The notes beneath the pieces are model-generated. The model ran no database searches. It saw nothing but the letters and a program-made list of their open reading frames with translations, and was not told the DNA's origin. Shown piece by piece: positions 1-6,060 of a stretch of DNA of 8,921 bases. Numbering within the stretch: position 1 is the stretch's first letter; the number at the start of each line of letters is the position of its first letter. Source of the stretch: CAYPUG01 sp964413905 (lineage in GTDB: Bacteria > Chloroflexota > Anaerolineae > JAADDB01); NCBI GenBank assembly GCA_964413905.1, contig CAYPUG010000110.1, positions 1-8,921 on the forward strand, written 5' to 3'. The translations under genes were made by a program, and so were the position numbers.

Positions 1-1292
1 TCGAACACGTCCACCGTTTGTGTGTAACTGGACATGGCCTTGTCCACCAGGTGGACGACGGGAACCTGGTAACGTTCCGCGTAGTTAAAGGCCTGGGCCG
101 CGTCGTAGAACGCTTCTTCCAGGGAGCCCGATGCCATGACGATGCGTGGGAAATCGCCCTGGCCGCCACGGATGGCAAAGAGCAAGTCGCCCTGGTCCGT
201 GCGGGTGGGCATACCGGTGGAAGGACCACCACGTTGGTAAATGGTGATGACCACGGGCGTTTCGTTCGCGCCGGCCCAGCTGAACATTTCGGTCATCAGC
301 GCAAAGCCGGGGCCAGAGGTGGCCGTAGCCGCGCGAGCGCCTGCCAGGGCCGCGCCCAGGGCCATGCCGATCGCGGAGATTTCATCCTCGGTCTGCACGA
401 CAACCACGTTGCCCTGTTGCCCATTGCGCAGGGGAAAGGTGTTGTTGGCTTCCAGGAAGAAACTCTCATCCGTTGCCGGGCTGATGGGATAATAGGACTG
501 GAATGTCATACCCCCGGCCATCTTGCCCAAGGCGACGGCTTGGTTGCCGTTGAGAAGCAAGCGAGGGGGATGTTCTGCTTCCACGTCCATGCGGAACTGG
601 AAGTGTTCCGTGTCCAGGTTTTCTTGCACGTATTCATAGGCCAAATCGACGGCTTGGATGTTCATGTCGATGATTTTCTGTCGACCCGGCCACGTTTTCT
701 CAATCCCCTTGATGACGTACTCCTTAGGAAATTCCAACAACGCGGCGGAAATGGCTACTGCCAAGGTGTTGAGTGTACGGTCGGCGATTGCCTTGGGCAC
801 TCCTAGGCGCTTTCCCAGTTCTTTGGTGATTTCGTCATAAGGAATGGAGTATACCTGAACGCCGCGCTGTTTGGCGTCTTCTAACAATCCGGCCGTGGTT
901 TTCGGCAACCCTTTGGCGTCAAGATAGGCCTCGATGTCCGACCGAATGCGGTTTTCCAAGTAAATGAGCCGCGAGAAGGGAACATCCGCATCTTTGGCAT
1001 TAAAGATGATGGCACCGCCGGGTACAACTGCCATCGCGTGTCGGGTGAGACTTTCGGGCTCGAAGGTCGTCAAGAGGTCCACGCTTTCACGATGGGAGGT
1101 CAGGGGATGGTGCGCTACCCGGACGTCATAGTAGCTATGACGCCCTTTAATGTTGGAGTAGTACTCGCGGCGACCGAAGACGTGCAGACCACCGATGGCG
1201 CAAGCTCTTTGAAAAATGCCGGCCGCCGTGTCGACCCCACTGCCTTGGGGGCCACCAACTCGCCATGCTAACTCTTCAGTTTGTTTTGCCAT
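1..1292 (-). CDS. korA: 2-oxoacid:ferredoxin oxidoreductase subunit alpha (fused gamma-alpha), partial, 3' end off window
   Basis: Likely catalyses CoA-dependent oxidative decarboxylation of a 2-oxoacid (2-oxoglutarate is the usual substrate of this subfamily) with ferredoxin as electron acceptor, together with a thiamine-diphosphate-binding beta subunit not in view. The visible 430 residues start with the gamma-type domain (about 10-190), containing GGPQGSGVDTAAGIF and the stretch GRREYYSNIKGRHSYY at about 40-55. The alpha-type pyrimidine-binding domain follows from about 245, with YYPISPATD near 267-275 and TATSGPGFALM near 323-333. Family members are about 580-620 residues, so roughly the last quarter is missing. 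The ATG at 1292-1290 is preceded by a GTGAGGG Shine-Dalgarno four bases upstream. It lies in the same direction as, and 270 bp downstream of, the lysR gene, but has its own predicted promoter. Exact substrate (2-oxoglutarate versus pyruvate or branched-chain oxoacid) cannot be settled from this part. Confidence 0.93.
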   Translation of the reverse strand, partial: MAKQTEELAWRVGGPQGSGVDTAAGIFQRACAIGGLHVFGRREYYSNIKGRHSYYDVRVAHHPLTSHRESVDLLTTFEPESLTRHAMAVVPGGAIIFNAKDADVPFSRLIYLENRIRSDIEAYLDAKGLPKTTAGLLEDAKQRGVQVYSIPYDEITKELGKRLGVPKAIADRTLNTLAVAISAALLEFPKEYVIKGIEKTWPGRQKIIDMNIQAVDLAYEYVQENLDTEHFQFRMDVEAEHPPRLLLNGNQAVALGKMAGGMTFQSYYPISPATDESFFLEANNTFPLRNGQQGNVVVVQTEDEISAIGMALGAALAGARAATATSGPGFALMTEMFSWAGANETPVVITIYQRGGPSTGMPTRTDQGDLLFAIRGGQGDFPRIVMASGSLEEAFYDAAQAFNYAERYQVPVVHLVDKAMSSYTQTVDVF

Positions 1293-1312
1293 AGGACCCT
1301 CACTTCTTTATG

Positions 1313-1329
1313 ACTGCACACGGTGCAGT
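1313..1329 (-). promoter_or_regulatory. 17-bp perfect inverted repeat just upstream of the korA ribosome binding site
   Basis: ACTGCAC (1313-1319) and GTGCAGT (1323-1329) are exact reverse complements separated by 3 bp. The repeat sits 20 bp before the korA ATG and about 10 bp before its Shine-Dalgarno. As DNA it resembles a dimeric repressor operator. As RNA it forms a 7-bp hairpin with a 3-nt loop close enough to affect ribosome loading. Which of the two applies cannot be decided from sequence. Confidence 0.45.
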
Positions 1330-1337
1330 GAATGATA

Positions 1338-1367
1338 TCCGACGCAGGCGTGCGTGTCTGCGCCGGA
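1338..1367 (-). other. Stem-loop in the korA leader (distal)
   Basis: On the minus strand TCCGGCGCAG (1367-1358) can pair with CTGCGTCGGA (1347-1338) over 10 bp with one G-U pair and a 10-nt loop. It lies inside the predicted transcribed leader of korA and has no T-run after it, so it is not an intrinsic terminator. It could be a regulatory RNA hairpin or a protein-binding dyad. It matches no riboswitch class I recognise. Confidence 0.4.
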
Positions 1368-1487
1368 GTAATGCCTTATGCCAGAAGGAGGAAGTTCCGT
1401 TACCTTTTCGGCCCTGGAGTAGCCAAAAAGCACGCGTTTCTACCCTCTCTTCCGGATAAACCGGCCAGATCGCAATCACAATCTGAA

Positions 1488-1516
1488 ATTATAACAACGG
1501 GGAGATCGGAGAGCAA
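1488..1516 (-). promoter_or_regulatory. Predicted sigma-70-type promoter of korA
   Basis: Read on the minus strand, a -35-like TTGCTC (1516-1511) is followed by exactly 17 bp and a perfect TATAAT (1493-1488), which also carries an upstream TG one base before it (extended -10). Transcription would start near 1481, giving korA a leader of about 190 nt. The -35 matches the consensus only in TTG, but the perfect extended -10 makes this the best promoter seen in the window. It lies within 80 bp after the lysR stop codon, so korA can be transcribed independently of lysR. Confidence 0.7.
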
Positions 1517-1562
1517 CATTACAAAGATGTCTGGCGGACCGGAGGACGTGGGGGATGTTTGT

Positions 1563-2573
1563 TTACTTTACTTCTGGGGGCAGGTCTTCATCTGCACTCA
1601 ACGCTTCACCTTTCTCCGTCTCCTCACCGCTTTCGTCCCACTGTAAGGTGCGCCATTGGGGATAGATGCATTCGTGGTTGGGGTCTATCATTTCCAGAAA
1701 TTGGCAAAACGCGTGGAGGGCCGGTGTGTTGGGAAGTCCGCTGCTGTAGGCCAAATAAATCCATCGCTTCATGGTGACACCTTCGATGGGAAGTATGCGT
1801 ACCCGGCCCAGCGCGACACAGCGTTCTGCTGCCATCCGTGACACAAACCCTAAGCCGATCCCTTCTTCCACGGCCATGATAACCGCTTCTGAATTCCCCA
1901 GCGTGAGCACGGTTTCCAGTTGTTCCACATCCATGCCCACCAGGTCAAGCGCCTCCTTCACGGCCATGTATGTGCCCGATGTGGGTTCACGCATGACGTA
2001 TCGTTCCTGATATAACTCCTGGGGAGTAATGGAAGGGCGTTCCGCCCATGGGTGGTGTACAGGCACGACTAACACAATCTCATCTTCGAAGAATCGACGG
2101 TAGTGAAGCCGGCGACGTTGTAAGCGTGCGCTCATAATGCCCATATCCACTTCGCCCGAGAGGAGCCATTCCACGACTTGCTCCCGGGGGGCCACACGTA
2201 CGGTGACCTTCACCAGGGGATATTTTTGGCGATACATGGCTAAAAGGCGAGGAAGCACGTATTTGCCGGAGGTCGTCGAGCAGCCCACCACCAGGTGTCC
2301 CACGATTTTGCCGGAGAGGGTAAACGCGACTTCTTCCATGTGTTTGCCGGCCCGTAGGAGTTCGCGGGCCAGCGGGAGGAGGGTTTCACCTTCCGGGCTT
2401 AAACGAATGCGGCGGCCGTGGCGCTCGAAGAGGGAGACCCCCAGGTGCTTTTCCAGGGCTTGGATGTGTTGACTGACCGCGGGTTGGCTCATGTGAAGAC
2501 GCCGCGCGGCCCGGGAGAAGTTTTCGGTTTCCGCGGCCACGACGAACACGTGCAAACTGTCCAGGGATAGCAT
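1563..2573 (-). CDS. LysR-family transcriptional regulator (CysB/CbbR-like)
   Basis: DNA-binding regulator of the LysR family, cytoplasmic and normally tetrameric. The N-terminal winged helix-turn-helix spans about residues 3-62 and has the classic pattern FSRAARRLHMSQPAVSQHI followed by ALEKHLGVSLFER. The remainder to about residue 300 is the periplasmic-binding-protein-like effector domain, with a substrate-domain signature around GHLVVGCSTTSGKYVLPRLL and VDMGIMS. At 336 residues it is longer than the usual 290-310; the excess is an acidic C-terminal tail rich in Glu and Asp. The ATG at 2573 is chosen because a GAGG Shine-Dalgarno lies five bases upstream. A GTG two codons earlier (2579) overlaps that GAGGTG and is less likely. 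It lies upstream of korA in the same direction, so control of korA is plausible, but its effector is unknown. The tandem rather than divergent layout is less typical for the family. Confidence 0.96.
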   Translation of the reverse strand: MLSLDSLHVFVVAAETENFSRAARRLHMSQPAVSQHIQALEKHLGVSLFERHGRRIRLSPEGETLLPLARELLRAGKHMEEVAFTLSGKIVGHLVVGCSTTSGKYVLPRLLAMYRQKYPLVKVTVRVAPREQVVEWLLSGEVDMGIMSARLQRRRLHYRRFFEDEIVLVVPVHHPWAERPSITPQELYQERYVMREPTSGTYMAVKEALDLVGMDVEQLETVLTLGNSEAVIMAVEEGIGLGFVSRMAAERCVALGRVRILPIEGVTMKRWIYLAYSSGLPNTPALHAFCQFLEMIDPNHECIYPQWRTLQWDESGEETEKGEALSADEDLPPEVK

Positions 2574-2597
2574 AGGCACCTCGTACGTTGCTTAACT

Positions 2598-2613
2598 CAC
2601 ACCTTGTGTACAC
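2598..2613 (-). promoter_or_regulatory. Dyad symmetry upstream of lysR (candidate autoregulatory site)
   Basis: Two overlapping inverted repeats lie 25-40 bp upstream of the lysR ATG: ACAC-CTT-GTGT (2599-2609) and the self-complementary GTGTACAC (2606-2613). LysR regulators commonly repress their own gene through a dyad near the start. I did not find a convincing T-N11-A core exactly matching the LysR consensus, so this remains a candidate. Confidence 0.3.
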
Positions 2614-2637
2614 TCGTCCTTCACGCTGAGACCCAAA

Positions 2638-2717
2638 CTTTGGAATGCGGCGACCTGTCGCCGCTTTAATAACCGCTTTGGAATGCGGTGCCACATCGCC
2701 GCTTTGAGAGCGGCACC
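2638..2717. repeat. GC-rich palindromic repeat, two full copies plus one partial copy
   Basis: A 30-bp unit begins CTTTGGAATGCGG and ends CGCCGCTTT. It occurs at 2638-2667 and again at 2676-2705, with 25 of 30 positions identical; a shorter related unit starts at 2702 and reads CTTTGAGAGCGGCACC. Each unit is itself an inverted repeat: in copy 1, GCGGCGAC pairs with GTCGCCGC across a 2-nt loop; between copies 2 and 3, GCCGCT pairs with AGCGGC. The array lies in the gap between the scpA stop and the lysR start. It looks like an interspersed REP-like element. Its hairpins may also slow or stop transcription running out of scpA, but no T-run supports a true intrinsic terminator. Confidence 0.75.
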
Positions 2718-2764
2718 TTCAGCGATCTTAGAAACGCGTGCCCGAAATCAACAAAACACAGGAA

Positions 2765-3514
2765 TTAAGCCGGTACCTTGATAATCTCGATGTCCCCAAA
2801 GAGGTGGTTTTGTTGCACGTCCACTTCTCCTTGTTTGATGAGTTCGAGGACGGCCAGGAAAGTGACGATGATCTCCTGGCGATGGCGACTGCGCCGGAGG
2901 AGGTGGGTTAGGACGATTCGAGACGTACGCCGGAGGAGGTCGTGTAGTTCTTGAAGTTTGTCCTGGATGGTCACGGTGTACGGGGTGACCACGGTGGCAT
3001 CCACCGGCACCTCCTCGTGTTCTTCCAGGACCCGACGCATGGCCGCGATGAGGTCGGCCAGGGTGATGTTGCCCTTGTCCAGTCGTTTCTCCAGCGCGGG
3101 AGGGGGTGCGACGCGCACGTACGCGCGCAGGTGTTCCTTCTCCCGCGCGCTCAGGTACTCGGCCACGGCTCGGAATTGGCGGTACGCGCGCAGTTGGCGG
3201 GCCAGCGCCTCCGCGGGGTCCTCCTCTTCTTCCTCCTCGTTCAGGGCAGGGCGTGGCAGCAGGGCCCGGGATTTGATCTGCAGGAGTCGTGCTGCCATCG
3301 CGATGAAATCGGCCATCAGCCCGGGGGAGACGTTTTCCGCGCGCGCGATGTATTCCAGGTACTGGTCGGTCACCTTGGCAATGGAGACCGCGGTAATGTC
3401 CAGTTCCTGGCGCTCGATGAGATAGAGCAGCAATTCCAGGGGGCCTTCGAAGACATCCAGTTTGATCACGTAGTCCGCCCCCGCGGGTGCAGCCACTGAC
3501 ACACGGTTCAGCAT
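2765..3514 (-). CDS. scpA: Segregation and condensation protein A (kleisin of the SMC complex)
   Basis: Kleisin subunit that bridges the SMC heads and works with ScpB in chromosome condensation and segregation on the nucleoid. At 249 residues it is the usual family length. The N-terminal SMC-binding region is clear: FEGPLELLLYLIERQELDI at about 22-40 then AKVTDQYL, followed by the conserved MAARLLQIKSRALLP at 73-87. A six-Glu run (about 93-98) marks the linker, and the C-terminal winged-helix region contains VTFLAVLELIKQGEV (217-231). The ATG at 3514 is chosen because the kleisin homology begins soon after it, and an extended -10 box ends 6 bp upstream. An upstream in-frame extension to 3625 would add 37 residues lacking family similarity. 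No Shine-Dalgarno precedes the ATG, consistent with a leaderless message. scpB, often adjacent, is not downstream here: the next gene is a LysR regulator. Confidence 0.95.
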   Translation of the reverse strand: MLNRVSVAAPAGADYVIKLDVFEGPLELLLYLIERQELDITAVSIAKVTDQYLEYIARAENVSPGLMADFIAMAARLLQIKSRALLPRPALNEEEEEEDPAEALARQLRAYRQFRAVAEYLSAREKEHLRAYVRVAPPPALEKRLDKGNITLADLIAAMRRVLEEHEEVPVDATVVTPYTVTIQDKLQELHDLLRRTSRIVLTHLLRRSRHRQEIIVTFLAVLELIKQGEVDVQQNHLFGDIEIIKVPA

Positions 3515-3520
3515 GGACAC

Positions 3521-3529
3521 AGTATAGCA
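3521..3529 (-). promoter_or_regulatory. Extended -10 promoter element of scpA, predicting a leaderless mRNA
   Basis: On the minus strand TGC followed by TATACT (3529-3521) matches an extended -10 (TGn plus five of six consensus bases). The six bases GTGTCC then lead straight into the ATG at 3514, so the expected start of transcription falls on the A of the start codon. There is no good -35 at 17 bp (TTTCCC), which extended -10 promoters tolerate, and no ribosome binding site. Both facts fit a leaderless transcript. Confidence 0.6.
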
Positions 3530-3555
3530 GATGACGCGGGAAGGGGAAAATGAAA

Positions 3556-3575
3556 GGAATTTGCCAGGAATTTGC
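3556..3575. repeat. 11-bp-phased direct repeat upstream of scpA
   Basis: GGAATTTGC occurs at 3556-3564 and again, identically, at 3567-3575, a period of 11 bp, about one helical turn. It is centred about 50 bp upstream of the predicted scpA transcription start and about 195 bp upstream of the divergent kinase gene. Tandem direct half-sites with 10-11 bp spacing are typical of OmpR/PhoB-type response regulators. No such regulator is in the window, so the binding protein is unknown. The rest of the 245-bp spacer (3515-3759) shows no RNA gene and no convincing plus-strand promoter. Confidence 0.5.
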
Positions 3576-3759
3576 GAAGTTTTTGCTATGCAGAGGGCTT
3601 TCCGGTGTGGTATGGTGCTTTGCAAGAAAGTTTATGCTGTCGAGAAGTCTCCTCAATAGCATTTCTTACCCTGCAGATTCGAGTTCATGCTTTTAAGGGG
3701 TCATCCTGATTAATCGACACAATTTCGCGTATGTACCTTAGCTTAAGAGGGAAGGGGAT

Positions 3760-6060
3760 GTGAGAACCGAAGAGATCGTCTTGGAAGAGACCCTCCGTCC
3801 TGGAACCACAACGACAGGCAAAGTCACCCGAATATATCCCTCTGGGGTATGGGTGCAGTTGCCCGATGGTCAAAAAGGCTTTATCAAACGTCGTGAACTC
3901 TCCTGGGCTGCCCGCCCCCCTCATCCCCGTCACATTGTGCGCCTCGGTCAAGAGATCCCCTGTTATCTCCTTGAGTACGATGAAAAACGTTCCCGATGGA
4001 ATGTCAGCCTGCGCCGCGCGTTGGGGGACCCCTGGGAGACGTTCTTGAAAACACACCAAGTGGGCATGGCCATCAAAGGCCGGGTGGTGAAAGTCATGCC
4101 CTTCGGCCTCTTCGTCGAGATTATTGAAGGTGTGGTGGGATTGATTCATCGCAGTGACCTTCCGGTAGACGAGAGTGAAGACCTGGAAAAGCACTTTTGG
4201 GTGGGCGACCATGTGGCCGCCGTCATTACCCACATTGATCCCGACCGTCGCCGTGTGTCCCTGAGTTTGCGCAGATTCCAAGCCCTTTTAGATGCCCAAT
4301 CTCAAAAGGAATACCTGCGAAGGTCGTCCGGGGTCACGTTGGCAGAGCGGTTGGGCGTGAGCTCTACAATCCTGAAGCGGGTTCTCCACCTTGCTGAGGA
4401 AGAATACTTGCAACTTCAATCTCCCTGTTCGTATACCATCTTGTTGGTGGAAGATGACGAGGACGTACGGGAGAGAATAGCGTCCCTTCTCAAACAGGCG
4501 GGACACAGCGTCATAGAGGCGGGAGACAGAAAAAAGGCCTTGGAGGCTCTCAGGCAACACCCCCACATAGATATGGTGTTGCTGGACATCAATATCCCCG
4601 GTAGTAATGGGCATGACGTTGCCCGTGAGATGGGAAACATTCAACCGGCTCTTCCTGTCGTTTTGATGACCGGCATGATGGGGGACAACAAGCGCCTAGA
4701 GGATGAACAGGCCTACATCGTTGGCTATATTAGTAAGCCGTTTTCGGACCATGTTCTTTTGAAAACCGTTGAACGGGCCGTTGAGACGCCGGAACAACTT
4801 CGCACCGAGATGTTGCAGCGTTTGCAGTCCATCAAGACATATCACCAAAAGCCGCGACCCCTTCTCGCCAAACGTTCAGATCCTCTCACGGCCGTGCTCA
4901 CACAACTGCGCTCCCGCACCCACGCGGAGTGGGTGGGGGTGTTTCACTTCGATCGGGAAACACGCCGGGTGACCTTGGTGGCAAGAAGCGGCGAAATCGA
5001 TGTTGATTTTGACACGACCAAATACGAATTGGAATACAGCCCTGTGCGTGACGTGGTAGAAGACAAGGCTCAGGTATTTGAGACCTATGTTAGCAAACAC
5101 AGTGCGGCGCGATTTCAGAAATTACGCGCGGCCTTCCCCTGCGAATCGTGCATTGGCGTGCCCGTGGATGTGGAAGGGGAAACCACCCACGCCCTGTTCC
5201 TGTTTCACCGCTCTCCTCGCGCGTTCCATAAGAGGGACTTGCAAGATGCCCGCCTGACGGCTCTGCGCATCAGCATGGCATTGGAGCAGGAACGCTTCGA
5301 ACGAGAACTGTTTGGCTTTCACCAGCACTTTCTGATGGGGCAATTGACCGCGGGGCTGACCCATGAAGTGAACAATAAACTCCAGGCCCTGCTTTTCGAC
5401 GCTCGCTCGCTTCGCTCCGACCTCGGCAGGATGAAAGAGCCCCCCACAGAGACCCTTGAATGGCTATCTTTTAGAGATGCCATGGAGCAACGGGTTCAAC
5501 GCATTACGGATGTCATCTACGGCGTCGCGGAGACGGTCGGCTTGTTCCGGGATCTCATGCGTCAGGAGGGGCAAACATCTGTGGATGTCAACCGTATTGC
5601 CCGTCGGGCCGCGACCGTTGTTCAGGTGGAGGCCACACGCTCTGGCATTTCTGTTGAGTTCACCGCCGATGCCTCTGTGGCCCGAGTTCAAGGAACGCCC
5701 GTTCACCTGGAGCAAGCTCTGGTCAACGTGATCCTCAACGCGGTGCAGCAGATGAGCCTGGCCGGACGAAAGGGCAAGGTGGAAGTGCGCACATCTTACG
5801 AACCCGATGACCCGGATGGGCTGCCCGTCAAAATCCGTGTCCGCGATCAGGGGCCCGGCATCCACGCCAAGTGGTTTGAGGAGATATTCAAGTTAGGATT
5901 CACCACCCGGACGGGAGGCACCGGGATGGGCCTGTACATCACCCGGGCCCTGGTGGAGAACATGGGAGGACGGGTGAGCGTGGAGGAGAGCCTGATCGGG
6001 GTGGGGTCCACCTTTGTCATTGAGTTGCCGGCAGATAACGAGCGAAAGGAGGACGCATGA
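3760..6060 (+). CDS. Hybrid sensor histidine kinase with two N-terminal S1 RNA-binding domains (S1-S1-REC-GAF-HisKA-HATPase)
   Basis: Soluble 766-residue kinase with no signal peptide or membrane segment. Domains in order: S1-1 (about 14-85, GKVTRIYPSGVWVQL); S1-2 (about 99-171, GRVVKVMPFGLFVEI then GLIHRSDL, keeping Phe115, Phe118 and His130 at the usual RNA-contacting positions); an HTH-like helix pair (about 191-210, LAERLGVSSTILKRVL); a receiver (about 224-342, acidic EDDED 231-235, phospho-acceptor Asp276, Thr304, Lys326); a GAF-like region (about 372-508); HisKA with His535 in LTHEVNN; and a HATPase with Asn660 (N box), DQGPGI at 696 (G1) and GGTGMGLYI at 719 (G2). It should autophosphorylate His535; Asp276 may receive phosphate. 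GTG 3760 is the first possible start after an in-frame TAG at 3739, with GAGG at 3747-3750. The S1 domains suggest RNA or ribosome association. It is translationally coupled to the next gene. Domain calls are strong; the input signal is inference. Confidence 0.93.
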   Translation: MRTEEIVLEETLRPGTTTTGKVTRIYPSGVWVQLPDGQKGFIKRRELSWAARPPHPRHIVRLGQEIPCYLLEYDEKRSRWNVSLRRALGDPWETFLKTHQVGMAIKGRVVKVMPFGLFVEIIEGVVGLIHRSDLPVDESEDLEKHFWVGDHVAAVITHIDPDRRRVSLSLRRFQALLDAQSQKEYLRRSSGVTLAERLGVSSTILKRVLHLAEEEYLQLQSPCSYTILLVEDDEDVRERIASLLKQAGHSVIEAGDRKKALEALRQHPHIDMVLLDINIPGSNGHDVAREMGNIQPALPVVLMTGMMGDNKRLEDEQAYIVGYISKPFSDHVLLKTVERAVETPEQLRTEMLQRLQSIKTYHQKPRPLLAKRSDPLTAVLTQLRSRTHAEWVGVFHFDRETRRVTLVARSGEIDVDFDTTKYELEYSPVRDVVEDKAQVFETYVSKHSAARFQKLRAAFPCESCIGVPVDVEGETTHALFLFHRSPRAFHKRDLQDARLTALRISMALEQERFERELFGFHQHFLMGQLTAGLTHEVNNKLQALLFDARSLRSDLGRMKEPPTETLEWLSFRDAMEQRVQRITDVIYGVAETVGLFRDLMRQEGQTSVDVNRIARRAATVVQVEATRSGISVEFTADASVARVQGTPVHLEQALVNVILNAVQQMSLAGRKGKVEVRTSYEPDDPDGLPVKIRVRDQGPGIHAKWFEEIFKLGFTTRTGGTGMGLYITRALVENMGGRVSVEESLIGVGSTFVIELPADNERKEDA
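6047..6052 (+). promoter_or_regulatory. Strong ribosome binding site for the REC-GAF gene
   Basis: AGGAGG lies four bases upstream of the ATG at 6057, inside the 3' end of the kinase gene. Together with the ATGA stop/start overlap it indicates translational coupling and fixes the start of the downstream protein. No separate promoter is seen. Confidence 0.85.

Noticed and set aside
18..806. 262-codon open frame on the plus strand
   Set aside because: It is antisense to the clear korA coding sequence and has no recognisable motif or ribosome binding site.
1501..1562. Possible intrinsic terminator after lysR
   Set aside because: No stable GC stem followed by a T-run was found in this stretch. 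The region instead contains the korA -35 element.
2951..3499. 182- and 155-codon frames on the plus strand opposite scpA
   Set aside because: They are antisense frames of a well-supported gene, with Ser/Arg- or Gly/His-biased composition and no domain.
2748..3662. 304-codon open frame on the minus strand overlapping scpA in another frame
   Set aside because: The product is Pro/Arg/Gly-rich and low in complexity, typical of an out-of-frame reading of a GC-rich gene. scpA in the overlapping frame matches a known family along its length.
3663..3759. Plus-strand promoter for the kinase operon (for example TATGTA at 3735-3740)
   Set aside because: Candidate -10 boxes match only about three of six consensus bases and none has a good -35 at proper spacing, so no promoter is called.
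3685..4281. 198-codon open frame on the minus strand opposite the kinase N-terminus
   Set aside because: It is antisense to the S1 domains of the kinase and shows no domain or start signal.
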